Below are positions 10,370 to 18,721 of a stretch of 64,000 nucleotides of DNA, one piece after another. The translations under genes were made by a program, and so were the position numbers. Each line of letters begins with the position of its first letter. Position 1 is the first letter of the stretch. The stretch covers positions 434,001 to 498,000 of the forward strand of contig AP027304.1 in the NCBI GenBank assembly GCA_036322835.1, given 5' to 3'. The notes under the pieces are model-generated. The model worked only from the letters and a program-made list of their open reading frames with translations. It was not told the DNA's origin and ran no database searches. Source of the DNA: Tenuifilaceae bacterium CYCD (GTDB lineage: Bacteria; Bacteroidota; Bacteroidia; Bacteroidales; Tenuifilaceae).

Positions 10370-10603
10370 TTAGTCTAAAACTACCATTACAAACCCTTTA
10401 CTTACTCTATCGCCAGGCTTAACATTCACCTCTTTTACGGTAGTATTAAGTGGAGCAATAATTCTGTTATGCATTTTCATGGCATCCAGAATAACCATAA
10501 TATCGCCTTGCTTTACCTGTTGACCAGCCTTAACCTTCACATCAACGATGGTACCAGGTATAAAAGCAGTTAACGTTTTATTATCAAGTTTACTTAATGA
10601 CAT
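10370..10603 (-). CDS. Biotin carboxyl carrier protein
   Basis: A 77-residue biotinyl domain. The biotin-accepting lysine is in the classic AMKM motif (Lys43). It is flanked by the mirrored half-motifs PGTIVDVKVKAGQQVKQGD and the later KPGDRVSKG, which form the lipoyl/biotinyl barrel. It has none of the Pro/Ala-rich N-terminal linker found in longer carriers. It sits 59 nt downstream of the carboxyltransferase gene on the same strand and is evidently its carrier subunit. The OadG-like membrane subunit often found between the two in other Bacteroidales is absent here. Confidence 0.92.
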   Translation of the reverse strand: MSLSKLDNKTLTAFIPGTIVDVKVKAGQQVKQGDIMVILDAMKMHNRIIAPLNTTVKEVNVKPGDRVSKGFVMVVLD

Positions 10604-10662
10604 ATTACTAATTGGTTTTTATTCGTTTGATTTTAACATTTTACATTAGCCACACTTACATC

Positions 10663-12207
10663 CTAGAATGGAGGTATTCCATGCTTCTTAGATGGACGAT
10701 CGGCAACCTTTGTGCTCGATACCTCTAAAGCGTGTAGTAAAAGTTTACGTGTTTCATATGGTTCAATCACCATATCAATATACCCCTTAGCAGCAGCCAC
10801 ATAAGGATTAGCAAACTTCTCCTTGTACTCTTCAACCTTCAAACGGCGCATTTCATCAGGACTTTCAGCCTCCGTAATTTCCTTACGGAAAATAATATTC
10901 GCAGCTCCCTCTGGCCCCATAACAGCAATTTCCGCACCTGGCCAAGCAAATACGAAATCAGCACGTAGGTGACGGGAACTCATGGCGATATAACCTCCAC
11001 CGTAAGCTTTACGAAGAATCACAGTCATCTTAGGCACTGTTGCTTCGCTATATGCATAAAGCAACTTTGCCCCATGGCGGATTACACCTGCATGTTCCTG
11101 ATCAATACCTGGTAAGTAGCCAGGAAGATCGACTAATGTACAAAGTGGAATGTTGAATGCATCGCAGTAGCGGATAAAACGAGCGGCCTTATCGGAACTA
11201 TCAACATCAAGTACACCGGCCATAACCATAGGCTGGTTTGCAACAAAGCCAACTGTTTCGCCATTCAAACGGCCAAAACCGATAACAATATTTGCAGCCC
11301 ACATCTCCTGTATTTCAAAGAAATCGGAGTCATCAACAATCGCACGAATTACATTACGAACATCGTATGGTTGCTTTGGATCGCCTGGTACTATTTCGTT
11401 GATGTTTAAAATTGGCTTGGGATCCTTAGGCTCGAACCTGCGAGCTTTACGGTTATTATTCCAAGGAATAAAGGTGATAAGTTTTTTGATTTGTTCAAAA
11501 CACTCAAATTCGCTTTCGGAATAGAAATGTGCATTTCCAGTGATCATAGCATGGACTTTTGCGCCACCTAAATCTTCCTGAGAAATTTCCTCACCCAGAA
11601 CCGATTTAATAACTTCAGGTCCAGTAATGAACATCTTGGAAATTTTATCTACCACAAAAACGAAATCGGTTAAAGCTGGAGAATAAACAGCACCACCAGC
11701 ACATGGCCCTAGAATTACAGAAATTTGAGGGATAATACCACTCGAGAGCGTATTACGCCAAAAAATCTCACCGTACCCGGCCAAAGAGTTAACACCTTCC
11801 TGAATACGAGCACCACCAGAGTCGTTAATTCCAATCAATGGAATTCTCATGCGTAGCGCATAGTCCATAATTTTTGTAATCTTGCGGGCATGCATCGATC
11901 CTAACGAACCGCCAGCAACGGTAAAATCCTGTGCAAAAACTGCAACCGGAGCACCATAGATAGTCCCAGTACCTATGATAACGCCATCGCCATGCAGTAC
12001 CTTACCGTCCATCCCAAAGTCACGGGCATCATGCTCTACAAACATGTCGTACTCGTTGAACGAGTCCTCATCGAGTAGCGCAATAATACGTTCGCGGGCA
12101 GTTAACTTGCCCATAGCAACTTGTTTTGCTACGGCCTGTTCTCCTCCACCCTGAAGAACTTCCTCCTTGCGCTTTTTTAACTCTTCAATTTTGTTTTTTA
12201 AAGGCAT
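10663..12207 (-). CDS. Acyl-CoA carboxylase beta (carboxyltransferase) subunit, propionyl-CoA/methylmalonyl-CoA type
   Basis: A 514-residue biotin-dependent carboxyltransferase. It opens with a charged helix (KNKIEELKKRKEEVLQGGG) and GKLTARERI. It shows crotonase-fold oxyanion elements in each half, for example GGSLGSMHARKI with INDSGGARIQEGV in the first, and LCTLVDLPGYLPGIDQE with AYGGGYIAM in the second. Family members exchange CO2 between biotin and propionyl-CoA or methylmalonyl-CoA. With the adjacent biotin carrier it forms a propionate/succinate module. No biotin carboxylase or membrane decarboxylase subunit is visible nearby, so carboxylase and methylmalonyl-CoA decarboxylase (mmdA) roles cannot be separated from this window. 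Confidence 0.92.
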   Translation of the reverse strand: MPLKNKIEELKKRKEEVLQGGGEQAVAKQVAMGKLTARERIIALLDEDSFNEYDMFVEHDARDFGMDGKVLHGDGVIIGTGTIYGAPVAVFAQDFTVAGGSLGSMHARKITKIMDYALRMRIPLIGINDSGGARIQEGVNSLAGYGEIFWRNTLSSGIIPQISVILGPCAGGAVYSPALTDFVFVVDKISKMFITGPEVIKSVLGEEISQEDLGGAKVHAMITGNAHFYSESEFECFEQIKKLITFIPWNNNRKARRFEPKDPKPILNINEIVPGDPKQPYDVRNVIRAIVDDSDFFEIQEMWAANIVIGFGRLNGETVGFVANQPMVMAGVLDVDSSDKAARFIRYCDAFNIPLCTLVDLPGYLPGIDQEHAGVIRHGAKLLYAYSEATVPKMTVILRKAYGGGYIAMSSRHLRADFVFAWPGAEIAVMGPEGAANIIFRKEITEAESPDEMRRLKVEEYKEKFANPYVAAAKGYIDMVIEPYETRKLLLHALEVSSTKVADRPSKKHGIPPF

Positions 12208-12385
12208 AGATTTGTTTGTTAGTTACTAATTTAGTGTGCCACCAAAAATTTTCGAATAGAAAATGAATTGCAACATTACGAAAACATCGCCATATATAAA
12301 AGATTTTAAGGCTTTTTTTGCCCAAAACAAAAGACAAGTAATTGTTTTTCAGAAAATTAAACCCAAACAGCTGTTTAATGCAAAT

Positions 12386-13462
12386 TTATTTAGGTGCAAT
12401 TCTATAAAGTCCGATAGCAACGAATGCAAAAATAAAGTTGGGCAACCATACTGAAAGTAATGGGCTTAAATGGCCACCTACCGCAAACATTGTTGAGAAT
12501 CGCATAAATAGAATATAGGTAAAACTGATCGCTAGCCCCAGTCCAATATGTAAACCGATTCCCCCTCGAACCTTTTTGGATGATAGTGAAACACCTATCA
12601 AGGTTAGTATAAATGCAGAGAACGGGTAAGCAAAACGGCTATACTTTTCTATCAATAACATTTCAATATTGTCGGCACCTTGAAGTTTTTGTTCAGCAAT
12701 AAAATCGTTCAATTCAAAAAGGTTCATTGTTTCAATAACATTTAACCTACGGTTAAAATCCTTCGGGGTGATATAAAAAGATGTGTCAATGCTCTCTCCC
12801 TTGGTAATTATCTCACCGTTCTCGTTATAGTCCCTGATATAATATTTTTTTACAGTCCATTGCTGTTTTGTAGAATCCCATTGGGCGTAATCCGAAATCA
12901 ATTTCGATTTTAATTCTCCACTATCAAACTTTTCAATAGATAAGTTATAGGCTATTTGGCTATAACTATTGTACGAACGCATATACACGAATACCCCTGG
13001 ACGAACCTGTTTATGAATATTCCGTTCGGAACTCTCATAGGGTTTCTTTATGTACTTATTCTCAAAGTCAATCCTGACGCCATTTGCAGGTGGAATAATA
13101 AAACTATTTAGAACGAATGAGAAAATTGCAATAATAGTTGCCGAAACCAAATAGGGATACATTAATCGTTTAAAGCTAACACCACTGCTGAGAATTGCAA
13201 TAATTTCAGTGTTGTAAGCCATTTTTGAAGTGAAGAATATTACCGCGATGAATATGAACAGAGAACTGAATAAGTTGGCAAAATATGGGATGAAATTAAG
13301 GTAATACCTAAAAATTATATCACTTAGTGGAGCACCCTTCTCCATGAAATCATCTATTTTCTCCGAAATATCAAATATCACAGCGATACCTACTATCAAC
13401 AAAATTGCGTAAAAATAGGTGCCTATGAATTTACGAATGATGTATAAATCGAGCTTCTTCAT
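12386..13462 (-). CDS. LptF/LptG-family permease (YjgP/YjgQ)
   Basis: A 358-residue inner-membrane protein with the family's plan. Three N-terminal membrane segments begin right after MKKLDLYIIRKFIGTYFYAILLIVGIAVIFD. A periplasmic beta-jellyroll region (about 135-265) follows, then three C-terminal segments (FAYPFSAFILTLIGVSLSSKKVRGGIG onward). LptF and LptG form the membrane part of the ABC machine that extracts lipopolysaccharide and passes it to LptC/LptA. Which paralogue this is cannot be told. It follows tgt by 35 nt on the same strand, consistent with an operon. Confidence 0.9.
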   Translation of the reverse strand: MKKLDLYIIRKFIGTYFYAILLIVGIAVIFDISEKIDDFMEKGAPLSDIIFRYYLNFIPYFANLFSSLFIFIAVIFFTSKMAYNTEIIAILSSGVSFKRLMYPYLVSATIIAIFSFVLNSFIIPPANGVRIDFENKYIKKPYESSERNIHKQVRPGVFVYMRSYNSYSQIAYNLSIEKFDSGELKSKLISDYAQWDSTKQQWTVKKYYIRDYNENGEIITKGESIDTSFYITPKDFNRRLNVIETMNLFELNDFIAEQKLQGADNIEMLLIEKYSRFAYPFSAFILTLIGVSLSSKKVRGGIGLHIGLGLAISFTYILFMRFSTMFAVGGHLSPLLSVWLPNFIFAFVAIGLYRIAPK

Positions 13463-13497
13463 TGACCAATTATATTCAGGTGCTAAATTACCATTTT

Positions 13498-14628
13498 CTA
13501 TAAACGTGTCGAAAGTTTTTTTACCATTTGATTCTTCCAGGTAACAAAATCTCCCGCCAATATATGTTTCCTTGCCTCACGAACCAACCATAAATAAAAA
13601 CCCAGATTATGTATGCTTGCAATTTGCGGGCCAAGCATCTCCCCTGCTATAAACATGTGCCTCAGGTATGCTTTAGTGTAACGTATGTCAACAAAAGTTA
13701 CGCCAAGCGGATCGATAGGCGAAAAATCATTCTTCCACTTCTGGTTTCTTAGGTTTATAATTCCCTCCGAAGTAAAAATCATTCCATTTCGACCATTTCG
13801 AGTTGGCATTACACAATCAAACATATCAACCCCAAGTGCTATTCCTTCCAAAATATTTTCGGGAGTTCCCACACCCATAAGGTAACGCGGTTTCTCTTTA
13901 GGAAGAATTGCATTAACCACGTCTATCATCTGATACATTACCTCAGCAGGCTCGCCAACAGATAATCCACCAATTGCATAGCCATCGCGGTTATACCGCG
14001 CAACATTTTCGGCTGCACGCCTACGCAAATCGGGGTAAACACAGCCCTGTACAATGGGCATTAACGTTTGATTATATCCGTATTTTGGCTCTGTAGAATC
14101 GAACCGATCAATGCAACGCTTCAACCACTGTTCGGTTAGGTCAAGCGATTTACGCGCATAATCGTACTCAGCATCGCCCGGAGGGCACTCATCGAATGCC
14201 ATTATAATATCGGCACCAATAGTCCGCTGAATGTCCATTACTCCTTCGGGAGTAAAAAAATGAGGAGAACCATCGATATGCGAACGGAACGATGCCCCTT
14301 TTGCGCTTAACTTTCGATTATCGGCCAGCGAAAAAACCTGGTAACCACCACTATCGGTTAGTATTGGTCTATTCCAAGTTGTAAATTTATGAAGTCCCCC
14401 AGCAGCCTCCAAAACATCGAGCCCGGGGCGTAAATATAAATGGTATGTATTGCCAAGAATTATTTGAGCCTTAATATCGTTCTCCAACTCCCTGTGCGAA
14501 ACCCCCTTCACGCTACCAACAGTTCCCACGGGCATGAAAATTGGTGTTTCAATCACTCCGTGGTCTGTAGTTATTTCTCCGGCTCGCGCCGAAGAATTAC
14601 TATCTGTTTTATGTAATTTAAAATCCAT
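13498..14628 (-). CDS. tgt: tRNA-guanine(34) transglycosylase lacking the zinc cysteines
   Basis: Exchanges guanine 34 for a queuosine precursor in GUN-anticodon tRNAs. The 376-residue protein has the catalytic residues: Asp92 (LTDSGGYQVFSL), the substrate loop FDECPPGDAEYDYA, GGLSVGE at 220-226 and the nucleophile Asp271 (MFDCVMPTRNGRNG). In most bacterial enzymes a zinc site follows as DCxCxxC before the conserved YSRAYLRH. Here the aligned segment is DPLGVTFVDIRYTKAYLRH (307-324), with none of the three cysteines, although the downstream histidine (IHNLGFYLWL, His340) remains. I recall similar cysteine loss in other Bacteroidota, so the protein is probably functional. Confidence 0.93.
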   Translation of the reverse strand: MDFKLHKTDSNSSARAGEITTDHGVIETPIFMPVGTVGSVKGVSHRELENDIKAQIILGNTYHLYLRPGLDVLEAAGGLHKFTTWNRPILTDSGGYQVFSLADNRKLSAKGASFRSHIDGSPHFFTPEGVMDIQRTIGADIIMAFDECPPGDAEYDYARKSLDLTEQWLKRCIDRFDSTEPKYGYNQTLMPIVQGCVYPDLRRRAAENVARYNRDGYAIGGLSVGEPAEVMYQMIDVVNAILPKEKPRYLMGVGTPENILEGIALGVDMFDCVMPTRNGRNGMIFTSEGIINLRNQKWKNDFSPIDPLGVTFVDIRYTKAYLRHMFIAGEMLGPQIASIHNLGFYLWLVREARKHILAGDFVTWKNQMVKKLSTRL

Positions 14629-14646
14629 CTACTAAAAATTTCGGCG

Positions 14647-14654
14647 CAAAGATA
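14647..14654 (-). promoter_or_regulatory. Putative -7 box of tgt
   Basis: On the minus strand TATCTTTG matches TAnnTTTG and lies 19 nt upstream of the tgt ATG (14628). No clear -33 TTG is seen. Confidence 0.45.
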
Positions 14655-14816
14655 GTGTAAAATACCTTTATATTATATGGTTGCTATTTTTAGGATCTGT
14701 GGAAATAAAAATTGAGAGGTTAAAAGAAGTTAAATGGTATAGAATAAAATTTATTTTTAAATCACTAAATTGACAAAAAATTGATTATCAAACAATTAAT
14801 AATACACTAAAAATAA

Positions 14817-14860
14817 ACTAAATATTTTAGTTGAATAACTAAATTTTATAGTTATATTTG
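14817..14860 (+). promoter_or_regulatory. blaI-type promoter with two operator-like boxes
   Basis: Two 15-bp inverted repeats of the form ACTA-N7-TAGT lie 21 bp apart: ACTAAATATTTTAGT at 14817-14831 and ACTAAATTTTATAGT at 14838-14852. They bracket a promoter with TTG at 14831-14833 and TATATTTG at 14853-14860 (spacer 19). Box 1 touches the -33 element and box 2 fills the spacer up to the -7 box, an ideal layout for repression by the BlaI-like protein encoded next. Only 4 nt separate the -7 box from the ATG at 14865. Confidence 0.6.
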
Positions 14861-14864
14861 TAAT

Positions 14865-15260
14865 ATGAAAGAGTTAACAAAAGCAGAAGAGCAAGTAATG
14901 GATTACCTATGGAAACTTGAAAAAGCTTTCGTAAAGGAAATTCTAGATGAGTTCCCGGAGCCTAAGCCGGCGTACACCACTGTTTCAACCATTGTCCGAA
15001 TACTCGAGAAAAAGGGCATGGTAGGATATACTGCCTACGGTAAAAACCATCAGTATCATCCACTAGTATCGAAAAAGGAGTATGCAAGGCTAAGTTTCCG
15101 CTATGTTCTGAGTAAGCACTTCAACAGTTCTGTTGAGCGTTTTGCCTCGTTCTTTGCCTCGGACCGAGATGTAAGCCTTAGCGAGCTGGAGGAATTGAAG
15201 TTGCTGCTTGAAAAGGAAATAGAAAAACGCAAGGAGGACGAAAACGATGGAAATGTCTAG
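14865..15260 (+). CDS. BlaI/MecI/CopY-family transcriptional repressor
   Basis: A 131-residue repressor. The N-terminal winged helix includes LTKAEEQVMDYLWKLEKAFVKEILDEF and the recognition region YTTVSTIVRILEKKGMVGYTAYGKNHQYHPLVS. The C-terminal part is a charged dimerisation helix. Family members hold the promoter shut until the partner membrane metalloprotease relays a signal and they are cleaved. The next gene overlaps by 14 bases and is such a partner. The start at 14865 is fixed by the family's usual MKxLTKAEE opening. It implies an almost leaderless mRNA from the promoter at 14831-14860. Confidence 0.92.
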   Translation: MKELTKAEEQVMDYLWKLEKAFVKEILDEFPEPKPAYTTVSTIVRILEKKGMVGYTAYGKNHQYHPLVSKKEYARLSFRYVLSKHFNSSVERFASFFASDRDVSLSELEELKLLLEKEIEKRKEDENDGNV

Positions 15261-17412
15261 TATTTTGATCTATTTATTCAAATCGACCATAGCATTCTCG
15301 GCTCTATACGGGCTTTATTTATTGCTATTTCGAAAAAAACAGCATTTTGTTATTAGCAGATTTTACTTGCTATTTACCATTGTTTTTGCCTCTCTATTTC
15401 CCTTCATTAAATTCATAAAGTACAAAACCGTTGAGATTCCTGCCTTAGAATCGGCAAGTCCGGAGATAATGGATATTGGGCAAAGCCTTGCCAACCCCGA
15501 ATCGGCTATCTCACTCTGGAGCCAAAACAACATTAACAGTATTACGGTTTACCTATACCTGATAGTTAGCTCTTTAATACTTGTACGTCTGCTCTACATG
15601 CTTATTAGGTTTTGTGTTAATCTTTTTAAACACTCCAAAGTTGAAACGTTATTCGGTAAAAAGGTAATTGTTTCGGATCACTGGAATCAAACATTTTCGT
15701 TCTTTGGCTTTATTGTGCTACCACAAAAGGATTTTCAGCTAAAGGAAAACCAACTGCTAATACAGCATGAACTTGTTCATGTTAAGCAGTACCACTCGCT
15801 CGATCTGCTGCTTGCCGAGCTCTTTCAGGTTCTCCATTGGTTCAACCCATTTGCGCATTTAATTAAAAGCGATATGCGCGAGGTGCATGAGTTTTTGGCC
15901 GATTTTAATGTGGTTAAGGATGGTACAAGCAAATATGCTTACCAGCAACTACTGCTGAACTATCTGGCCAATTCTGCTGCACCAAGGGTAGCCAACTCAT
16001 TTAGTGCTAAACTCCTAAAAAAACGATTTGCCATGATGACAACTAATAAAACTCCAAAAACAACTCTAATTAAGTACACCCTTGTGATTCCTGTCATTGC
16101 TGTACTTATTGGATTGATGTCGTTCCAAACTAAAATTCAATATATCGAAAAGCAAACAGACCAAGAAATACAAAGAAAATCGATAGTCTCAGCAACAGAA
16201 AAAGTATCACAACCTCAATCAACGGAAAAAGCATGGACTTTCAATACTTTAGCCAAAAATGATCCTTACGAAAAAATGGTCACAAGGCTAAAAGAGTATG
16301 CTAAAGATTATGCTGAACTAAAGTTATTTCAGGTTAATGGAGAAAATACATCATTTGAAATTCCGGTTATACTAACGCAAGGGTATGTATATAGAATTTA
16401 CCTTGTAGGTGAACGCGAGAATGAAATAATGAAAAATTTTGTGTCAGTTATAAAAAAAACGAACATTGATGAATCATCAAACATAAAATCACACAAAATA
16501 GACTGCTTCAATGGTTACAGTATCACTGAATACACTTGCACGGAAACACATGCATACAACTTGATGATTTCAACAAAGAATATCAACGACAAATTCATAA
16601 TTGGCCTTTTCCTTAAAGAATCAGCAGAACTGAAGGGCGATAGCAAACAAGAAACCCCCATTATTGAATATAATAAACATTTGACTAAGCAGGACTCCTC
16701 CGATCGCAACGTTTTTTTTGTTGTTGACGAAATGCCAAAGTTTGATAACAGAGGCCTAGAGGCCGCCCGAGATTATATTGCAAAAAACATGAAGTACCCC
16801 GACTCTGCTATAAAAAAAGGGATTCAGGGTCAAGTATTTGTAACTTTTATTATTGAAAAAGATGGTAGCGTTAGCAATGCAAAGATTGAACGTGGGGTTG
16901 ATCCTGTTCTCGACGAAGAAGCAATTAGAGTTGTTGAAAGCATGCCCAAATGGACTCCAGGCTATCAAAATGGAACGGCTGTTCGGGTAAGATTCACAAT
17001 CCCTACTACTTTCATCCTTAACGAAAATAAATTGCAGAATTCAGAACCTAAGAATACTGCCGTAATAATTGTTGAAAACTATGAACCATTTGTAATGGTT
17101 GAAAAAATGCCTAAATTCGATAATTCGGATGATATATCATCAGTTGCAAAATACCTAGCACAAAACATTCAATATCCAGTAATTGCTAAAGAAAAGGGAA
17201 TCCAGGGTAAAGTTTTTGTAACTTTCGTTATAGAAGAGAACGGGAGCGTTAGCGGTGCAAAAATTGAACAGGGAGTTGATCCGGGTCTCGACAAGGAGGC
17301 AATTAGAGTTATTGAAAGCATGCCCAAATGGACTCCTGGATACCAGAAAGGAAAAGCAGTTCGGGTTAAATTCACGTTGCCAATTGTTTTTAAACTCGAC
17401 AATAAAAAGTAG
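15247..17412 (+). CDS. BlaR1-like M56 metallopeptidase with two C-terminal TonB domains
   Basis: A 721-residue membrane sensor-protease. Three or four N-terminal membrane segments surround a cytoplasmic gluzincin-type site: HELVH at 174-178, with the downstream Glu in MREVHEFLADF (about 212-219). A last membrane helix (about 275-297) leads to an extracytoplasmic part. Instead of a penicillin-binding sensor, that part carries a unique segment (about 300-480). Two tandem TonB C-terminal-like repeats follow, near 492-592 and 615-717, each with MPKFD...YP...GIQG.VFVTF and ending ESMPKWTPGYQ.G.AVRV.FT. M56-TonB fusions are common in Bacteroidota, and they may sense or transmit envelope signals rather than beta-lactams. 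It overlaps the BlaI-type repressor gene. Confidence 0.9.
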   Translation: MEMSSILIYLFKSTIAFSALYGLYLLLFRKKQHFVISRFYLLFTIVFASLFPFIKFIKYKTVEIPALESASPEIMDIGQSLANPESAISLWSQNNINSITVYLYLIVSSLILVRLLYMLIRFCVNLFKHSKVETLFGKKVIVSDHWNQTFSFFGFIVLPQKDFQLKENQLLIQHELVHVKQYHSLDLLLAELFQVLHWFNPFAHLIKSDMREVHEFLADFNVVKDGTSKYAYQQLLLNYLANSAAPRVANSFSAKLLKKRFAMMTTNKTPKTTLIKYTLVIPVIAVLIGLMSFQTKIQYIEKQTDQEIQRKSIVSATEKVSQPQSTEKAWTFNTLAKNDPYEKMVTRLKEYAKDYAELKLFQVNGENTSFEIPVILTQGYVYRIYLVGERENEIMKNFVSVIKKTNIDESSNIKSHKIDCFNGYSITEYTCTETHAYNLMISTKNINDKFIIGLFLKESAELKGDSKQETPIIEYNKHLTKQDSSDRNVFFVVDEMPKFDNRGLEAARDYIAKNMKYPDSAIKKGIQGQVFVTFIIEKDGSVSNAKIERGVDPVLDEEAIRVVESMPKWTPGYQNGTAVRVRFTIPTTFILNENKLQNSEPKNTAVIIVENYEPFVMVEKMPKFDNSDDISSVAKYLAQNIQYPVIAKEKGIQGKVFVTFVIEENGSVSGAKIEQGVDPGLDKEAIRVIESMPKWTPGYQKGKAVRVKFTLPIVFKLDNKK
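16720..17398 (+). repeat. Intragenic tandem duplication of the TonB-like domain
   Basis: Two copies, about 16720-17020 and 17090-17398, are offset by 378 nt (126 codons). Long stretches are identical or nearly so, including the segment encoding ESMPKWTPGYQ. The remaining DNA similarity suggests a fairly recent duplication within the gene. Confidence 0.8.
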
Positions 17413-17434
17413 CACAAAACATTTCAAATCATTC

Positions 17435-17476
17435 AAATCCCTTCAGAATTGATTTCTCAATCGAAGGGATTTTTCT
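17435..17476 (+). terminator. Rho-independent terminator after the M56-TonB gene
   Basis: The arms AAATCCCTTC (17435-17444) and GAAGGGATTT (17463-17472) are perfectly complementary. A short inner TTGA/TCAA stem and a T-rich tail complete the hairpin. Confidence 0.75.
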
Positions 17477-17572
17477 TTTTATACCGTTTTCGCAACATCC
17501 TTCGCTAAAATTTTCGTTTTGTAAACCCAAAAATGTTTAATATCATTGCCTAGTATTTTTAAGCCTTTTGTT

Positions 17573-18721
17573 GTGGAAGAAATAATCAGAAATTCAAAGC
17601 CTTACGAAATAATTCTTTCCGTAATTTTGTTAGTTACACTGCTAATTCAGGTTTACTACTACTTTGGAATTTTCCTTAAGGTTGCTAGTAATAAAAGAAG
17701 TAAAGGAAAACTAGCCGATAAAAAAAATCAGCCCCCAGTATCAATAGTTATCTGTGCTCGCAACGAGGAGGAAAATCTAAAACTATTCTTACCCAAAGTT
17801 TTGGAGCAAAAATATTCCGATTTTGAAGTAATTGTAGTAAACGATTGCTCCTCAGACAACTCGGATATGCTTCTCGATAACCTCCAGAAGCAATACCCAA
17901 ACTTAAAAGTTTCCACCATTAAGGAGGATGAGAAATTTTCGCATAATAAAAAACTGGCGCTAACCGTTGGTATAAAAGCAGCTAAAAATGAGTGGTTGCT
18001 GTTAACCGATGCCGACTGTATTCCACAAAGTGATATGTGGCTTGCTACTATGGCTGAAAACTTTAATGATAGTACCGATGTAGTTTTAGGTTACGGTGGT
18101 TATCTCTCCGAAAAAGGTTTGCTTAACAAACTGATTCGTTTTGATACCATGATGATAGCCATGAACTACTTAGGATTTGCCATGAAAGGGAAGCCTTATA
18201 TGGGAGTAGGACGCAACTTAGCTTATCGCCGCAGTTTGTTTTTCAAGAACCGGGGCTTTGCATCGCATAGCCAAATAGAATCAGGCGACGATGATCTTTT
18301 TGTTAGAGAAGTTGCACACAAAGGAAATACTGCGGTTGAGTTCAGGCACGATGCACAAACCCTTTCTGTACCCAGAAAAAGTTACTCTACATGGATCCGG
18401 CAGAAACAACGTCACACTTCTACTTCAAAGTATTACAGTACTGGAATAAAAACGCTACTTGGACTGGAACCTGCATCTAGGCTACTATTTTTTCTAAGCG
18501 CAATTGCACTTATTGCATTGCTATATTTCCCGTATATTGTTGCTTCAATTGTAGTGGTACGGCTAATTATTGAACTTTCGATAATTAAAGCTGTTATGAA
18601 AAGACTGAACGAAAAGAAATTATTGTTAATTTCGCTTTTGTGGGATTTTTATTCGTTATATTTTTACAGCAAACTATTATTACTTAATAGTGTTTCTAGT
18701 AAAAAAACAAAATGGAGATAG
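17573..18721 (+). CDS. Membrane-anchored family 2 glycosyltransferase
   Basis: A GT-A fold glycosyltransferase between an N-terminal membrane anchor (EIILSVILLVTLLIQVYYYFGIF) and two or three C-terminal segments. The core has VSIVICARNEEENL, VIVVNDCSSDNSDML and the metal-binding region LLTDADCIPQSDMW. SGDDDLF serves as the acid/base region, and IRQKQRHTSTSKYY takes the place of the Q/RxxRW motif. The sugar donor and acceptor are unknown. No ATG is available near the beginning. I chose the GTG at 17573; a TTG at 17546 would add nine residues. Its last 10 bases overlap the sigma factor gene, so these genes and rsmG form one unit. Confidence 0.85.
   Translation: MEEIIRNSKPYEIILSVILLVTLLIQVYYYFGIFLKVASNKRSKGKLADKKNQPPVSIVICARNEEENLKLFLPKVLEQKYSDFEVIVVNDCSSDNSDMLLDNLQKQYPNLKVSTIKEDEKFSHNKKLALTVGIKAAKNEWLLLTDADCIPQSDMWLATMAENFNDSTDVVLGYGGYLSEKGLLNKLIRFDTMMIAMNYLGFAMKGKPYMGVGRNLAYRRSLFFKNRGFASHSQIESGDDDLFVREVAHKGNTAVEFRHDAQTLSVPRKSYSTWIRQKQRHTSTSKYYSTGIKTLLGLEPASRLLFFLSAIALIALLYFPYIVASIVVVRLIIELSIIKAVMKRLNEKKLLLISLLWDFYSLYFYSKLLLLNSVSSKKTKWR

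Noticed and set aside
17546-17572. TTG at 17546 as the start of the glycosyltransferase
   Set aside because: It gives nine extra residues with no family support; the GTG at 17573 is as likely or better, but this is not certain.
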